Shown here piece by piece: positions 10,932 to 22,739 of a stretch of 64,000 bases of DNA; position 1 is the first letter of the stretch, and each line of letters begins with the position of its first letter. The position numbers and the translations under genes are program-made. Source of the stretch: Nyssa sinensis. Lineage: Eukaryota > Streptophyta > Magnoliopsida > Cornales > Nyssaceae. The stretch is taken from NCBI GenBank assembly GCA_008638375.1, contig CM018035.1:33872638-33936637 (forward strand), read 5' to 3'. A model generated the notes under the pieces. The model was not told the DNA's origin. It ran no database searches and saw only the letters and a program-made list of their open reading frames with translations.

Positions 10932-11017
10932 TGTAACACCCCAATTTCTTGACTGACATGTTTTGTGTATTGAAAACTGTTTTGGGAATGAAATGTCGGG
11001 ATTAGCTAATTTAATAT
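10932..11017 (+). repeat. Element A 3' LTR, first 86 bases
   Basis: It begins TGTAACACCCC and is cut at 11017 by element B. The LTR resumes at 29654 after the repeated target AATAT. Confidence 0.88.
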
Positions 11018-11691
11018 TGATATACCATAAACAGACACACCAATCAGTTTGAGACACGTGTGCCTACCAGATTAACAAATCTCGATCCTACAGAGCTCAT
11101 ATATGTCGGTCATACAGAACAGCTATAAGCTTTTGGGGTATTCTCATATATATCTATCATGCAGAGCAGCCATAAGCCTTCGGAGCATTCTTATTTATAT
11201 ATCATTCAGAACCGATGAACTCGGTCATACAGTACAGATGAAGCATTCAGGATATTCTCATATACATCGTCCAGACCTCCTGTTCTGGACAGTATTTATT
11301 CGACACTGCATATATGGTTTCCTTAACAGCCGTTAAGCGGGGAATAAGGAAATAGCCTTCAACACGGAAACTACTATCTATGGTTATCTCCATCTACGAT
11401 TCAATGCTCCACAAGGTAACTGCAAATCTCTGATGATCAAATCCTGATATTCGTGGCGGCAAAACCTAATCAGAATTAGGAGAACCACGGCTTATATATT
11501 AAACCCTAGAGGTACGCTTTGGACTCTTATGCTCATTCTTTGACTTTCAATACAGTCTTTCAATTCCCTTACTTACTTAAGCATCGGAGCGGCTACCGCC
11601 GGAGCCAATCCGGTGGTCCTCTGATCATCTTTCTGAGTGTTCTACAGGTCACGGAGCCCTCACGTGTTGCGAGTCAAAAAGTGCAGCATCA
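11018..11691 (+). repeat. Element B 5' LTR
   Basis: The 674 bases run from TGATATACC to GCAGCATCA and are identical to 28975-29648 except at six sites. A TATA-like TTATATATTAAA is at about 11492-11503, followed by a short leader. Confidence 0.93.
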
Positions 11692-11694
11692 GTT

Positions 11695-11712
11695 TGGCGC
11701 CGTCTGTGGGAA
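11695..11712 (+). other. Primer-binding site of element B
   Basis: TGGCGCCGTCTGTGGGAA starts three bases after the LTR. It has the TGGCGCC start expected for the 3' end of a tRNA and the form seen in Tat/Athila-type plant elements. Which tRNA is used I cannot settle from memory. Confidence 0.75.
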
Positions 11713-11770
11713 ACGACTAATCTCTACGTGCTTTATTCGTAAACTCATCTTTTTCCCCACCGGGAAAACC

Positions 11771-13423
11771 ATGGCACCAAATCTCCGACCCCGACAGAAT
11801 ACTCAGAATTCGCAAAACGCTCAGCGTCAGCCGCCTGCTCCGCGCACAAGGGGACCAACGGCCAACCCTATGCGACAAGAGATCGAAGCAATAAAACGAC
11901 ACAATGAACTGGTACAGGAGCAGTTGCTAGCCATTACTAGAACGCTGGCAACGCTCACGCAGAACCAAGCGGCGGCTTCTCCTAGCCCGCCGGTCAACTT
12001 CGTTGCAGGAACGCAACCCCTAGTTGCCACGGGGAATGAAGAATTTCGTGGGCAGGCCCCCACTAACCAGCCTGAGCACCCTTCAGGCGTTGCTCACTCT
12101 GGCCGAGATCCACAGCCATCAACAGTTCCTGGCTGGGGAACATCCGCTTTTGTCCCCGACGTGCATTACCGGAGCACTACTCGAGCCCCAACTCCTAGGG
12201 TTTTGGGAGCACCCCCGGCACCACAGGAACCTTATCATGCAGCGCCAGTCCCACCGGTTCAGATTCCTCCTCCATCCGAAGGGCGCACTCCACCCTACTA
12301 CCCTGAAGCCGAGGCTGTCAGGCAGGGTTCACAAGATGTCAGACTCAGAGACCCGCGAAGGGTAGAGGAGATTGCCGAGTCTATGGACCGGACAATCGGC
12401 TTAAGAGGACCTCAGAACCCTCCAGAGCAAGACGAACTGGCCAGGCTGCTCGGAAGACTAGCCACACCGTTCACCCACGCCATCATGTCCGAAGAGAGGC
12501 CTAGAAAGTTCATGGTGCCCAAATTCACTCTCTATGATGGATCTGGAGATCCAGGGGATCACCTATCTCATTATCAGCATACGATGGCCCTTCACGGAGC
12601 TTCAGATGCTTTCATGTGCCGAACGTTCATCACCAGCTTGAAGGGAACAGCTCTGAAGTGGTTTCACAACCTCCCTCCGAACTCAATTCCCAGCTTTTAC
12701 GAGCTCGGTAGACAGTTCTTGGATAGATTTATGACCAGCAGGAGGCTCAGAAGGGGGCCAGAATTCCTGCTGAATGTTAAGCAGACCAGGGAGGAATCCC
12801 TCCGGGCCTACATTGCCCGCTTCAACACCGAGCTTACTGAGATCACGGATTGCAGCCCAAAATTCCTTGTTGCGGCCCTTACTGCCGTGCTTGCCCAAGG
12901 CGGCTTCAGAGATTCCTTGACAAAGAGCCCTCCGGCCGATATGGCAGCATTGATGGATCGGGCCAAAAAATACATCAACCTGGAAGAAGCCAACCGCTCA
13001 GCCCAAAAGGGCAAGGATCAGACCCAGAGGGATAATCCGAAGCGGGAGGACCATAAGAAGGAGGATCACAGAAAAGACTCCAACAAAAAGAGGGTCAGAA
13101 GCCCAGAGAAGAAAACAGCTCACAGAGCTGTGTACAACTCCGCACCAAGGGAGTTCACCAACTTCACGCCTTTGAACACTACTCCGAACCAGGTACTCCG
13201 GCAGATCCGAGATCGGGAGAACCTGAGGTGGCCAGAGCCGATCAAAGGAGATCCCAGCCTGCGGGACCAAAGTAAGTATTGCAATTTCCATAAAGATCAT
13301 GGGCATACTACTAACACCTGCAGGACCCTTCGATACGAGATAGAACAGCTCATAAAGAAGGGACGTCTTCGGGAGTTCGTCAAACAAGACGGAAGGCAGA
13401 ACCCCCAAGAAGACAAGCCTTAG
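11771..13423 (+). CDS. Element B gag
   Basis: Capsid-type Gag of 550 codons from the ATG at 11771 (MAPNLRPRQN, in good context ACCATGG). The frame is open further upstream into the LTR but without an ATG in suitable context. The first third is Pro/Gln-rich. The Gag core lies at about residues 240-400 (KFTLYDGSGDPGDHLSHY, then TSLKGTALKWFHNLP). A Lys/Arg-rich stretch and a CCHC-like knuckle (YCNFHKDHGHTTNTC) follow near the C-terminus. It ends in TAG at 13421-13423; the frame continues unshifted into the protease. The stop may be the natural gag/pol boundary or a mutated Gln codon. Confidence 0.85.
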   Translation: MAPNLRPRQNTQNSQNAQRQPPAPRTRGPTANPMRQEIEAIKRHNELVQEQLLAITRTLATLTQNQAAASPSPPVNFVAGTQPLVATGNEEFRGQAPTNQPEHPSGVAHSGRDPQPSTVPGWGTSAFVPDVHYRSTTRAPTPRVLGAPPAPQEPYHAAPVPPVQIPPPSEGRTPPYYPEAEAVRQGSQDVRLRDPRRVEEIAESMDRTIGLRGPQNPPEQDELARLLGRLATPFTHAIMSEERPRKFMVPKFTLYDGSGDPGDHLSHYQHTMALHGASDAFMCRTFITSLKGTALKWFHNLPPNSIPSFYELGRQFLDRFMTSRRLRRGPEFLLNVKQTREESLRAYIARFNTELTEITDCSPKFLVAALTAVLAQGGFRDSLTKSPPADMAALMDRAKKYINLEEANRSAQKGKDQTQRDNPKREDHKKEDHRKDSNKKRVRSPEKKTAHRAVYNSAPREFTNFTPLNTTPNQVLRQIRDRENLRWPEPIKGDPSLRDQSKYCNFHKDHGHTTNTCRTLRYEIEQLIKKGRLREFVKQDGRQNPQEDKP

Positions 13424-14134
13424 CAGCGGCCAGATCAGAGGCCCGAACACAGGCAAGAGCAGCGAGAAGGACGAAACGAGCCTCAGAGGCAGAACAACCA
13501 TGTTATCTACGTCCTCCATGCTGACTCCCCTGTTACAGGAATGTCCAACAGGGCAAGAAAAAGATATGCTCGGGAGGCCAGAACCGCCCCAAACATCTCG
13601 CAGATCTCCAACGTCGAAAAGAGGCTCAAGCCAGGGCCAGAGATCCAGTTTACCGAGCAAGATCTAGCAGGGGTACATTGCCCTCACAGTGATGCCCTTG
13701 TTATCACCCTCAGAATCGCCAACTTCGAAACTAGAAGAGTCCTAGTCGACACTGGCAGCTCAGTCAACATTCTATTCTATGAACCGCTTAAGCGGATGGG
13801 CATAGACTAGGACAGCATCAAGCCCACCACTGCCGTAATGGCAGCTTTTGATGGCAACCTCAGCACCCTCCTAGGGAGAGTTGACCTTCCTACCACTATT
13901 GGGGAAGGTGAAGGGCAGAAAACCGCCATCTCTGAATACATGGTGTTGAACATGAAGTCTCCATACAACGTCATCATCGGGAGACCCTGGTTACACCAGA
14001 TAGGGGCGGTCACTTCGACCCTTCATCAGTGTCTGAAGTACGTCCACAATCAGAGCGTGCACTCGGTCCGAGGATGTCAGCCAACCTCACGAGAATGTCA
14101 CGCTATTGCCCTCAAGGCGACAGCTCCAAAATAG
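13424..14134 (+). pseudogene. Element B protease region
   Basis: The frame is the same as gag. The aspartic protease has active site VLVDTGSSVNIL, and the second half contains NVIIGRPWLHQIGAV. A TAG at 13808-13810 splits it, and another TAG at 14132-14134 follows. Both can derive from CAG by C-to-T change. The enzyme would cut Gag-Pol during particle maturation. Confidence 0.8.
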
Positions 14135-14956
14135 CAATTACAGTACACTCGGGACTGTGCAGATCCGGTTTTCACTCACACTCCTGAGGTGGAAGATTGC
14201 CCATCCGGCGTTGAAGAGCCCCTGAGCCCAAGGGGACGTGATAGCCGAGCCAAGCCTGTTGGCGAGCCCATCAAGGTACTGGTCAGTTCAGAAGCAGAGG
14301 GGCGTTATTTGTACATCGACCCAGACCTCACGCCGGCCGAGCAGGAAAAGATAGTTAGGTTTCTGAAGAACAACCTCTCTATCTTTGCTTGGGAAACCAG
14401 GGACATGGAGGGGATAGATCCTAATCTAATAACTCATAAACTGATGGTAGATCCAGATCACCCCCCAATGAGGCAGAAGAGAAGACCGACCGCTCCCGAA
14501 CGGCATCGGGTTATAGACGAAGAAGTCCAGAGGCTGCTAGACGCCAGGATGATACGGGAAGTTTTCTATCCCGAGTGGCTAGCCAACACTGTGCTCGTCA
14601 AGAAGAAGAGCGGCAAGTAGAGAGTCTGTGTCGACTATACAGACCTCAACAAAGCATGCCCCAAGGACAGCTTTCCACTGCCGAGAATAGATCAACTGGT
14701 TGACGCCACTGCAGGGCATGAGCTTATGAGTTTCATGGACGCCTACTCTGGATACAACCAGATCCAGATGTACCCTCCAGATCAGGAAAAGACTGCCTTC
14801 ATAACCGAAAGAGGACTCTACTGCTACAGAGTGATGCCTTTCGGTTTGAAGAATGCTGGAGCCACTTACCAACGGTTGGTGAACAAGATGTTCAGCCCAC
14901 TGCTTGGCAGCACCATGGAGGTATATATCGACGACATGCTCGTAAAGAGCCTCTAG
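14135..14956 (+). pseudogene. Element B reverse transcriptase
   Basis: In frame with gag. Fingers and palm carry motif A MDAYSGYNQIQM (Asp kept), motif B VMPFGLKNAGATYQRLV and motif C YIDDMLVKS (both Asp kept). Internal stops are TAG at 14618-14620, where relatives have Trp (KKSGKWRVCVDY), and TAG at 14954-14956. The TGG-to-TAG change is a G-to-A transition. Confidence 0.85.
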
Positions 14957-16602
14957 AAAGGCAGCCATCTCCAACACTTAGCCCAGACCTTCGATATCCT
15001 CAGACAACACAAGATGAAGCTCAACCCCTCGAAATGTACCTTCGGAGTTACGAAGGGAAAATTCTTGGGGTACATCGTCTCTCAAAGAGGTATCGAAGCA
15101 GATCCCACTCAGATCCAAGCCCTGATTGGACTGAAGTCACCAAAGACCAGAAAGGAGATTCAGGCACTGAACGGCAGAGTCGCCGCATTGAGCAGATTTA
15201 TATCAAAGTCCACCGATCGTTGCCTACCTTTCTTTAGAGCCCTAAAGGGCAGCAAGGCTTTGCAATTGACAGAAGAATGCGAGCATTCCTTCCAAGAACT
15301 AAAGGAGTACCTAGCCTCTCCAGAGCTCCTGTCAAAACCTATACAAGGGGAAAAGCTGCTCCTGTATCTAGCAGTCTCTGAGAACGCGGCCAGTTCCGCA
15401 CTAATAAGACAGGACAAAGGAGTACAGAGGCCTATATTCTACGTCAGTAGGGCACTCCTTGACACGGAGAAAAGATACCCAGAAGTAGAGAAGCTGGCCT
15501 ATGCCTTGGTCATATCAGCCCGGAAGCTTCGACCTTACTTCCAGGCCCATCCAATTGAGATTCCAACTGCCTATCCTTTAAAGTCAATACTGAGGAAACC
15601 CGAGGTATCGGGAAGATTGGTCAAGTGGTCTGTGGAGCTAGGGGAGTTTGACATAGCATATGTACCCCGAAACTCCATTAAAGGGCAGGCCTTAGCTGAC
15701 TTTGTAGCCGAGTTCACCCCGGCACTACAGAACGAAGCACAAATCGCCGAAACTATAGGAACCTGGCTGCTGTATATTGATGGTTCGTCAACCGATCAAG
15801 GATCAGGGGTAGGACTGGTACTACAGTCCCCTGATGGACTTATATCGGAAAAAGCAGTCAGCTTGGGATTTAGGGCTTCTAATAATGAAGCTGAATACGA
15901 GGCCCTAATCTTAGGGATGAAGCTTGCCCTGGAATGCGAGGCTCAGAACCTCGATGTCTTCTCTGACTCCCAACTGGTAGTAAGCCAAGTTTTGGGAGAG
16001 TTTGCCATTAAGGATGACAGGATGCTTCGGTACTCCGAACTGGTAAACCGTTTAAAGCATTCCTTCCAAACTTTCACTATTCAGAAGATTGAGAGAAGTC
16101 AGAACTGCAGAGCAGATGCTCTGGCTAACATGGCCTCCCGCCTCAAGTCTGAAGCAGATTCCACCATTAAAATCTCTTTTCAACCAGGATCCAGCATTGA
16201 GGAAGCATCAGTTGCTCAAATTGATGAACAGACCCAGAGCTGGATGACCCCAATCCTCCAATATCTGAGATCCGGGCTCCTTCCAGAGGATAAAAACAAA
16301 GCCAGGAGAATCCAAATCAGAGCGGCCCGGTACCTGATCCTGAACGACAAACTTTACAGAAGGTCATACTCTCAACCTCTGTTAAAGTGTTTGGCTCCAG
16401 ACGAGTCACAATATGTTTTGGCTGAAATTCACGAGGGAATTTACGGGAATCACAATGGGGGCAGAACTATAGCCCACCGAGCTCTATCACAGGGCTACTA
16501 CTGGCCCGGCATGCTGAAGCAGGCTAAAGAATATGTTCAGAAGTGTGACAAACGTCAGAGATTCGCCTCGTACCAATACCAGCCTCAGCACGAGCTCATC
16601 CG
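14957..16602 (+). pseudogene. Element B RT thumb, RNase H, archaeal-type RNase H, integrase N-terminus
   Basis: An open stretch of over 540 codons in the gag frame. The RT connection (MKLNPSKCTFGV, LGYIVSQRGIE) is followed by the retroviral-type RNase H remnant (KLLLYLAVSENAASSALI). A second, archaeal-type RNase H follows: LYIDGSS, NNEAEYEALI, FSDSQLVVSQ and NCRADALANMAS. The latter is diagnostic for the Tat group. The integrase zinc domain (EIHEGIYGNHNGG) has its last Cys replaced by Arg (KCDKRQRF instead of KCDKCQRF). A one-base loss at about 16595-16602 shifts the frame. Confidence 0.85.
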
Positions 16603-17475
16603 ATTCCTAGTCCTTGGCCCTTTACTCAATGGGGAATGGACATTGTGGGCCCGTTACCACGAGCACCTCCAAACAGGAAGTACCTTTTGGTGGCTATCGA
16701 CTACTTCTCTAAATGGGCCGAAGCCGAGCTTTTAACGCATATTACAGAAAAGGAAGTCGAAAGCTTCACCTGGAAGAACATTGTCTGCAGGTTTGGCATA
16801 CCACGTGTAATTATCTCAAATAATGGGACACAATTTACTGGTAAAGGCTTCAAGGCATTCTGCGAAAATCTCAACATCAGGCAGCACTTTGCCTCTCCAG
16901 GCCATCCACAAGCAAATGGGCAGGCAGAGGTCACCAACCGAACAATCCTTGATGGGTTAAAGAAAAGGTTGGAACAAGCCAAAAGGAAGTGGGCAGAAGA
17001 GCTCCCAGGAGTCCTTTGGGCCTACCGTACAACCAGAAGAACTCCCACCTCTGAAACACCCTTCTCATTAGCCTATGGGACAGAAGCAGTAATTCCGGTT
17101 GAAATCGGTATGCCAACTCTGAGGACTGAGGCCTTTGAGCAAGAATCCAATGATCAGCAGCTGATGGAGAACTTGGATTTGCTCGAAGAAAGAAGGGATC
17201 AGGCCAGCATCAGGATGGAAGCCTACCAACAAAGAATGATCAATAAATCCAGGATAGGACTCAAGACAGTCAGCTTTCAAGTTGGAGACTTCGTCTTAAG
17301 AAGAGTCTTTCAGAACACCAAGGATCCCACCATGGGAAAGTTGTCACCAAATTGGGAAGGCCCCTACAAAGTAACGAAGGTCATTCGACCTACCACTTAC
17401 TGGCTTGAAGACACGACTGGGAAACCTGTTCCTAGGCCATGGAACGTAGAACACTTGCGGAAGTATTATCAATGA
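16603..17475 (+). pseudogene. Element B integrase core and C-terminus
   Basis: Reads in the +1-shifted frame (visible from MDIVGPLPRAPP at 16636). The core Asp is in AIDYFSKWAEAE. The second catalytic Asp is changed to Asn: IISNNGTQF instead of ISDNGTQF, codon AAT at 16819-16821. The Glu region GQAEVTNRTILDGLKKRL is intact. The C-terminal domain (GKLSPNWEGPYKVTKV) ends at HLRKYYQ. The segment has no further stop, but the active site is lost. Confidence 0.85.
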
Positions 17476-17504
17476 AGATTTTTTTTCCTTTTACTTCCTT
17501 AAAA

Positions 17505-17835
17505 TGATCCATCTATAATGCACAGGCCTCCAGAGCCTGGTCCATCTATTAATGCACAAGTTTTATGACTTGGTCCATCTATTAATGCACAGGCCTCCAG
17601 AGCCTGGTCCATCTATTAATGCACAAGTCTTATGACTTGGTCCATCTATTAATGCACAGGCCTCCAGAGCCTGGTCCATCTATTAATGCACAAGTCTTAT
17701 GACTTGGTCCATCTATTAATGCACAGGTCTCCAGAGCCTGGTCCGTCTATTAATGCACAAGTCTTATGACTTGGTCCATCTATAATGCACAGGCCTCCAG
17801 AGCCTGGTCCATCTATTAATGCACAAGTCTTATGA
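17505..17835 (+). repeat. Element B tandem repeats, left block
   Basis: About ten 33-34-base units alternate between two forms, joined by GGTCCATCTATTAATGCA. Form 1 carries AGGC-CTCCAGA-GCCT and form 2 AAGTC-TTAT-GACTT, so each can form a short hairpin. The last unit stops at about 17835, where element C begins. The array continues at 24603. Tandem repeats between pol and the 3' LTR are known in Tat-group elements. Confidence 0.9.
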
Positions 17836-20800
17836 ATTGTGTGCCTCATCCAGAATCTCTTTTCTGATCTCGGGCGTGTCTGGCACACAAATTCGATCTC
17901 TATAATACAGCATTCCATCGCGCACCACAAATTCTGAGGTCTTCCCTGACTCAGTTTCTTCACGGAGCTTGACCAGTTTCTCGTCGTGCTTCTGTTGCCC
18001 TCTAATCTTGTCCACAATTGTCAATCTGACAGTGACATTAGCGAGTACTGCTCCAGTACTGGGCAGAACCACCTTAATTCCCATTTCCTCTAGATCCCTC
18101 TGTATCTCTCGCTGTGTAGTCAACAAACAAGCAAGGCTCCCTGAAGACTTACGGCTGAGAGCATCAGCTACTACATTGGCTTTTCCGGGGTGATACTGGA
18201 TGCTAAGCTCATAATCTTTAATCAGCTCTAACCATCGGCGTTGCCGCATGTTGAGCTCTTTCTGTGTGAAAAGGTACTTGAGGCTCTTATGGTCTGTGAA
18301 GATCTCACAGGTCGCCCCATAAAGATAATGCCTCCAAATTTTCAATGCAAACACTACAGCTGCTAGCTCCAGATCATGAGTCGGGTAGTTCTTTTCATGA
18401 GGTCTCAACTGTCTCGATGCATAGGCTACTACCCGGCCCCTTTGCATCAGCACACACCCCAAGCCTTTGTGTGAGGCGTCACTATAAATCACGAAGCCTT
18501 CGATCCCATCTGGCACTGTCAGAATAGGGGCTGATACCAGATGGTCCTTCAGCTCCTGAAAGCTCTTCTCTCGCTCCTCAGTCCATACAAATGGGGTATT
18601 CTTACGAGTCAACTGTGTGATCGGTGCGGCTATTTTGGAAAAATCCTGGACAAAGTGCCTATAATACCCAGCTAAACCCATAAAGCTCCGGACTTCAGTG
18701 ACGCTGGTCGGTCTGGACCAATTCACGATGGCTTCTATCTTTTGTGAATCCACTGAAACGCCATCCTTAGAAACCACGTGGCCTAAAAATGATATGCTGG
18801 GAAGCCAGAACTCACACTTCTTCAACTTTGCGTACAGTTTCTGCTCCCTCAGCTTCTGCAGAACTTTTCTTAGATGCACTTCGTGATCTTCTGGACTCTT
18901 AGAGTAGATTAAGATGTCGTCAATAAATACTATCACGAAGTCATCCAAATACGGCTTGAAGACCCTGTTCATTAAGTCCATGAATGCGGCTGGGGCATTT
19001 GTCACCCCAAATGGCATTACCAGGAACTCGTAGTGTCCGTATCGGGTCCTAAATGCCGTCTTCTGCACATCCTCAGGCCTAACCTTAAGTTGGTGATAAC
19101 CCGATCTCAAATCTATCTTAGAAAACATCTGTGCCCCTTTTAGCTGATCGAACAAGTCATCCACCCTTGGCAGTGGGTACTTGTTCTTGATGGTGACCTT
19201 GTTAAGTTCGCGATAATCAACACACAACCGCATGGTCCCATCTTTCTTTTTGACAAACAACACTGGGGCACCCCATGGCGACGAGCTAGGCCGTATGAAT
19301 CCTTTGTCTAGCAATTCTTGCAGTTGTAGCTTTAATTCCTTCAGCTCAGTCGGTGCCATTCTATATGGGGTTTTAGACACTGGTGTCGTACCGGGAATCA
19401 CATCAATACAGAACTCGATGTCTCGGTCTATGGGCATGCCAGGAAGGTCATCAAGAAATACATCAGGGAACTCCCGGGAAACTGGGATCTGATCCAGAAT
19501 AGGCTCTTGTGAGTGGGCATCCATGATGCTACACAAAAACCCATGACACCCCTTTCGGAGCAAGCGTCTGGCCTGAATGGCAGAGACAAAATATGGCGGG
19601 GTGACTACTCCCGTCCCCTCAAAGATAACCTTCTGTTGCCCTGGGCCCTGTATTTGAACCTTCTTAGCTTCACAATCAATTGTGGTATGATTCGCAGTTA
19701 ACCAATCCATGCCTAGAATCACATCAAATCCACAGATTTCTAAGGGTATCAGGTCCACCATGAACTGAATACCCATAATCTCAACCCCGCAAGATCTATA
19801 GATAGTATCTCCAAATAATGACTCCCCCGATGGTACAGTGACAGTCAACACAAAACCTAAGGGTTTGGCTCCCATGTTTATTCTATTAGAAAATGTCGGT
19901 GATATAAACGAGTGTGTGGACCCAGTATCAAATAAGACATGTGCAGGCTGAGAACAAATTGTAATGGTACCTGCAACTACCGAGGTAGTGGCCTGCACAT
20001 CCCCTGGTGTAATAGCGAAGACCCTCCCCGGTCGCTGCTGCTCAATCCTGGGTCTTCCACTCTTCTGCTGGGGTTTCGTCACAGAAGCCGATGCAACTGA
20101 TGCAGTATTGACCACTGACTTGTTGTTCTTGGGACAGTCCTTCTTAAAGTGCCCGACTTGTCCACAATTGAAGCAGGCCTTGGTGTCACGATAGCATGGT
20201 CCTTTATGAAATCCCTGGCAGGTGGGACATTTAGACGCGCCCCCGTCCTGTGACTTGGCCTTCTTCTGACCAGAACCCGTACTAAAATTACGTGATCCCG
20301 TGCCAGTACCAGAAAATGAAGATCCCTGCCCCTTACTCTTGTGGTTCCCAGGCCTCTGATTCTTCCGTCTTTTTGCAAACTCCTCCCCGCTCTGTTCTAT
20401 GATCATGGCGGTTTCCACTACCTCATCGTAGGTACTGAGTCGGTGAGGCCGAATCCTATCTTTAATGGCCCATCTGAGGCCGCTTTCAAACTTGCGGACC
20501 TTTCTTTCTTCCGTATTTATAACATTTGGGGCAAATCTGGCCAGCTCGGTAAACTTGGTCTCGTATTCCTCAACAGACATGCCTCCCTGCTGAAGGGTGA
20601 TAAACTCAGCGGCCTTTTGATTCTGAATTTCCCGAGGGAAATACTTTTGATTGAAAATCTCCACAAATCGTAGCCAAGCCATATTAGGTTCCCGGGCTTC
20701 CTGCAAAAGCCACCACATGTGTGCTGCCCCCGTCAGCATATAAGTGGCATAGCCCACTTTTTGAGTGTCTGTACATGTCATAATTTTGAAGACTTTATCT

Positions 20801-21069
20801 ATTCCAAGCATCCATTCTTCGGCTGCTGAGTGTCCCCCTTTTCCATCGAACGCAGGCGGTTTCATATTCTGAAACCGTTTATAAAAGTAAGTGGGGTCCT
20901 CCTCACGTCTAGGTCTATCCTCTGGGGCTGGAGGATTATTCGGTGGCATTGGCCCATTTGCCTGGGCCTGCATTTGGGGCATCATCTCCACCACCCGATT
21001 CAGGATCTCCTCCATGCGATCCATGCGCTCTCGGTCAGACTCCATGGCCCTACTACGAGTTTGCACCAT
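17830..21069 (-). CDS. Element C gag-protease-RT-RNase H-(integrase start), open but truncated
   Basis: An uninterrupted frame of 1079 codons from the ATG at 21069 ([11 protein letters not shown]); three extra codons upstream begin with TTG. Numbering below includes those three. Gag core about 65-240; zinc knuckle [14 protein letters not shown] 302-315; protease FDTGSTHSF with Asp 384; RT with Asp 656 in KIDLRSG and VFIDD at 717-721; RNase H Asp 867, Glu 904, Asp 929, Asp 972. The integrase zinc domain starts at [10 protein letters not shown] and is cut two residues later; the stop TAA comes from the adjoining repeat. All visible catalytic residues are intact and there is no internal stop, so this is the least decayed gag-pol here. 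It cannot integrate without the rest of the integrase. Confidence 0.9.
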   Translation of the reverse strand: MVQTRSRAMESDRERMDRMEEILNRVVEMMPQMQAQANGPMPPNNPPAPEDRPRREEDPTYFYKRFQNMKPPAFDGKGGHSAAEEWMLGIDKVFKIMTCTDTQKVGYATYMLTGAAHMWWLLQEAREPNMAWLRFVEIFNQKYFPREIQNQKAAEFITLQQGGMSVEEYETKFTELARFAPNVINTEERKVRKFESGLRWAIKDRIRPHRLSTYDEVVETAMIIEQSGEEFAKRRKNQRPGNHKSKGQGSSFSGTGTGSRNFSTGSGQKKAKSQDGGASKCPTCQGFHKGPCYRDTKACFNCGQVGHFKKDCPKNNKSVVNTASVASASVTKPQQKSGRPRIEQQRPGRVFAITPGDVQATTSVVAGTITICSQPAHVLFDTGSTHSFISPTFSNRINMGAKPLGFVLTVTVPSGESLFGDTIYRSCGVEIMGIQFMVDLIPLEICGFDVILGMDWLTANHTTIDCEAKKVQIQGPGQQKVIFEGTGVVTPPYFVSAIQARRLLRKGCHGFLCSIMDAHSQEPILDQIPVSREFPDVFLDDLPGMPIDRDIEFCIDVIPGTTPVSKTPYRMAPTELKELKLQLQELLDKGFIRPSSSPWGAPVLFVKKKDGTMRLCVDYRELNKVTIKNKYPLPRVDDLFDQLKGAQMFSKIDLRSGYHQLKVRPEDVQKTAFRTRYGHYEFLVMPFGVTNAPAAFMDLMNRVFKPYLDDFVIVFIDDILIYSKSPEDHEVHLRKVLQKLREQKLYAKLKKCEFWLPSISFLGHVVSKDGVSVDSQKIEAIVNWSRPTSVTEVRSFMGLAGYYRHFVQDFSKIAAPITQLTRKNTPFVWTEEREKSFQELKDHLVSAPILTVPDGIEGFVIYSDASHKGLGCVLMQRGRVVAYASRQLRPHEKNYPTHDLELAAVVFALKIWRHYLYGATCEIFTDHKSLKYLFTQKELNMRQRRWLELIKDYELSIQYHPGKANVVADALSRKSSGSLACLLTTQREIQRDLEEMGIKVVLPSTGAVLANVTVRLTIVDKIRGQQKHDEKLVKLREETESGKTSEFVVRDGMLYYRDRICVPDTPEIRKEILDEAHNS

Positions 21070-21072
21070 ACA

Positions 21073-22489
21073 CTGCAAAAAGGACAGTCCACAAAACTTG
21101 GGTAATTAATTGACCTCTAGACTTATGACCCTCAGACTTTAGCGAGTTGTAATACTTCAATCTTAATCTCCCATGGACCACTAGAACCATATGCTCTGAT
21201 ACCACTCTGTCACGACCCAAAACCCACCCTATGCGGATTAGGGATCCATGACCCGGGTCTACGGCCCGTGGGCCGTTCCCCGTCCCAAAAGGATCTAAAA
21301 TGCTGGGTAAAGTTTTAACAAAAGCATTTCTTAATCATCAAAATATCTGGTAGCACAATTAGTTCGCCATTTGATGCATGTCCAAAAATTATAAGTGTTA
21401 AATACAGATCCTTCAAAAACAAAACCAACAAACAGGACCGTGGTGACATGGGAGTATTAAGACCTGATAATATTCAACTTAATATAAAACTCGCCAAAAC
21501 AGCTACCAGTAACTAGCAGCGTCTAAATCCCTGGAGCGCCTGAGGGTTCCCCAAATTCTTGTTGTCCTGAAAAATTTAAGGGAGAAGGGGTGAGCTAATA
21601 GCCCAATAAGTAATTTCCTGGCTTTAATGTGGGTTCGGGTTTGTCCGATGAAATGATAGATCAAAGAATCACAGATAGCCAATATGGGCAGTAATGAAGG
21701 CGTAGCCAGTCACCAAAAATGTGCAAGGTATCGACTCGAGGGTCCAAAAGGCATATCCCACAATATAACACAAGAGTCAATAACAAAGCCAAATGAAATT
21801 GGGATCTGGCCTATCATGATGGGTTGCTGCCACAACAATACATTAGCCAATCAAAGATATACCATGCTTGCAACAATATGATCATTCCACAGGGTATAAA
21901 AAGATGATCATACAATGGAAACAAGAATAAGTTAACATCGAATTCAAATAGCCCAGATATACGTGAATTACCCGGGGCCCGGCATACCCCACTAAAACGC
22001 ATGCTCAAATCCGCCACAGTTCCTCGGGCTCTCTGAAAAGCGTTAGAGCTCTTTTCAATATAGGTCCCGTAGGACACAACAGACCCTAATGGATCTTTTC
22101 CCCCACGTAATCTGTGAATGGATGGGTCATTGTGACTGAGCACAACCCCGAGTACACACCAAATATCATGACTGACAAAATCCCATACAAGATGTACAAT
22201 CGTACCAACATTTGATATCACAAACAACAAAACACGAAGTGTATGGAATCAGTAGAATGTATCTCAAAACTAGGTCATGGTATGATAGTGTAATAATATT
22301 CAAATATCAATGATCAATCTCAACATGAGGTGAGCAAGCAAATCAAATCCAAAATCAGGTAAACTGATATCTACAAGTCAATTGGCTCAATCAAGTGCAT
22401 CAAGTAGTAATGGAGTACAAGTTGGCAGCATATGAACAATAACGTGACTAGCTGGGAATAACCCATATTAAAGCGTCAAAATTACTTAC
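21073..22489 (-). other. Predicted leader intron 2 of element C (removes PBS)
   Basis: On the minus strand the donor TTTTTGAA|GTAAGTAATT begins at 22489. The acceptor CCTTTTTGCAG ends at 21073, three bases before the gag ATG. The 1417-base interval spans the end of the LTR and the primer-binding site, as in elements A and F. Confidence 0.45.
21193..21204 (-). other. Primer-binding site of element C (initiator tRNA-Met)
   Basis: The reverse strand reads TGGTATCAGAGC three bases after the LTR end (GGGTCGTGACA). Confidence 0.9.
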
Positions 22490-22552
22490 TTCAAAAATGA
22501 TTCTCAGTAGTTCAACTAATTAAAGTCTCCTTCCCCTTCTCTTTTGACGTGC
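22490..22552 (-). other. Predicted LTR mini-exon 2 of element C
   Basis: A 63-base purine-rich segment without ATG lies between acceptor AATTGACAG and donor GTAAGTAAT on the minus strand. It is equivalent to 2137-2191 in element A. Confidence 0.45.
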
Positions 22553-22739
22553 CTGTCAATTAAAAATAACTCAGTCTATAACTGTAATCGAACCATACTC
22601 GATATTCAAATTTTCTAATCTTGGCTATCGGTATCTCTATTACTGATTTAGATGTCGTCATTGTATTCGGAACGTCGAATAAAATAAGTTTAGGCTTTTA
22701 CGGATCTTAAATCGGATTCCTGAATTGAAAAGGGCAAAA

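Noticed and set aside
17505..17835. CRISPR-like array of regularly spaced repeats
   Set aside because: Units are contiguous without unique spacers, and the setting is a plant retrotransposon; an ordinary tandem repeat.
20830..21105. Plus-strand frames over element C gag
   Set aside because: They overlap the long minus-strand Gag frame, with no domain or start context; shadows.
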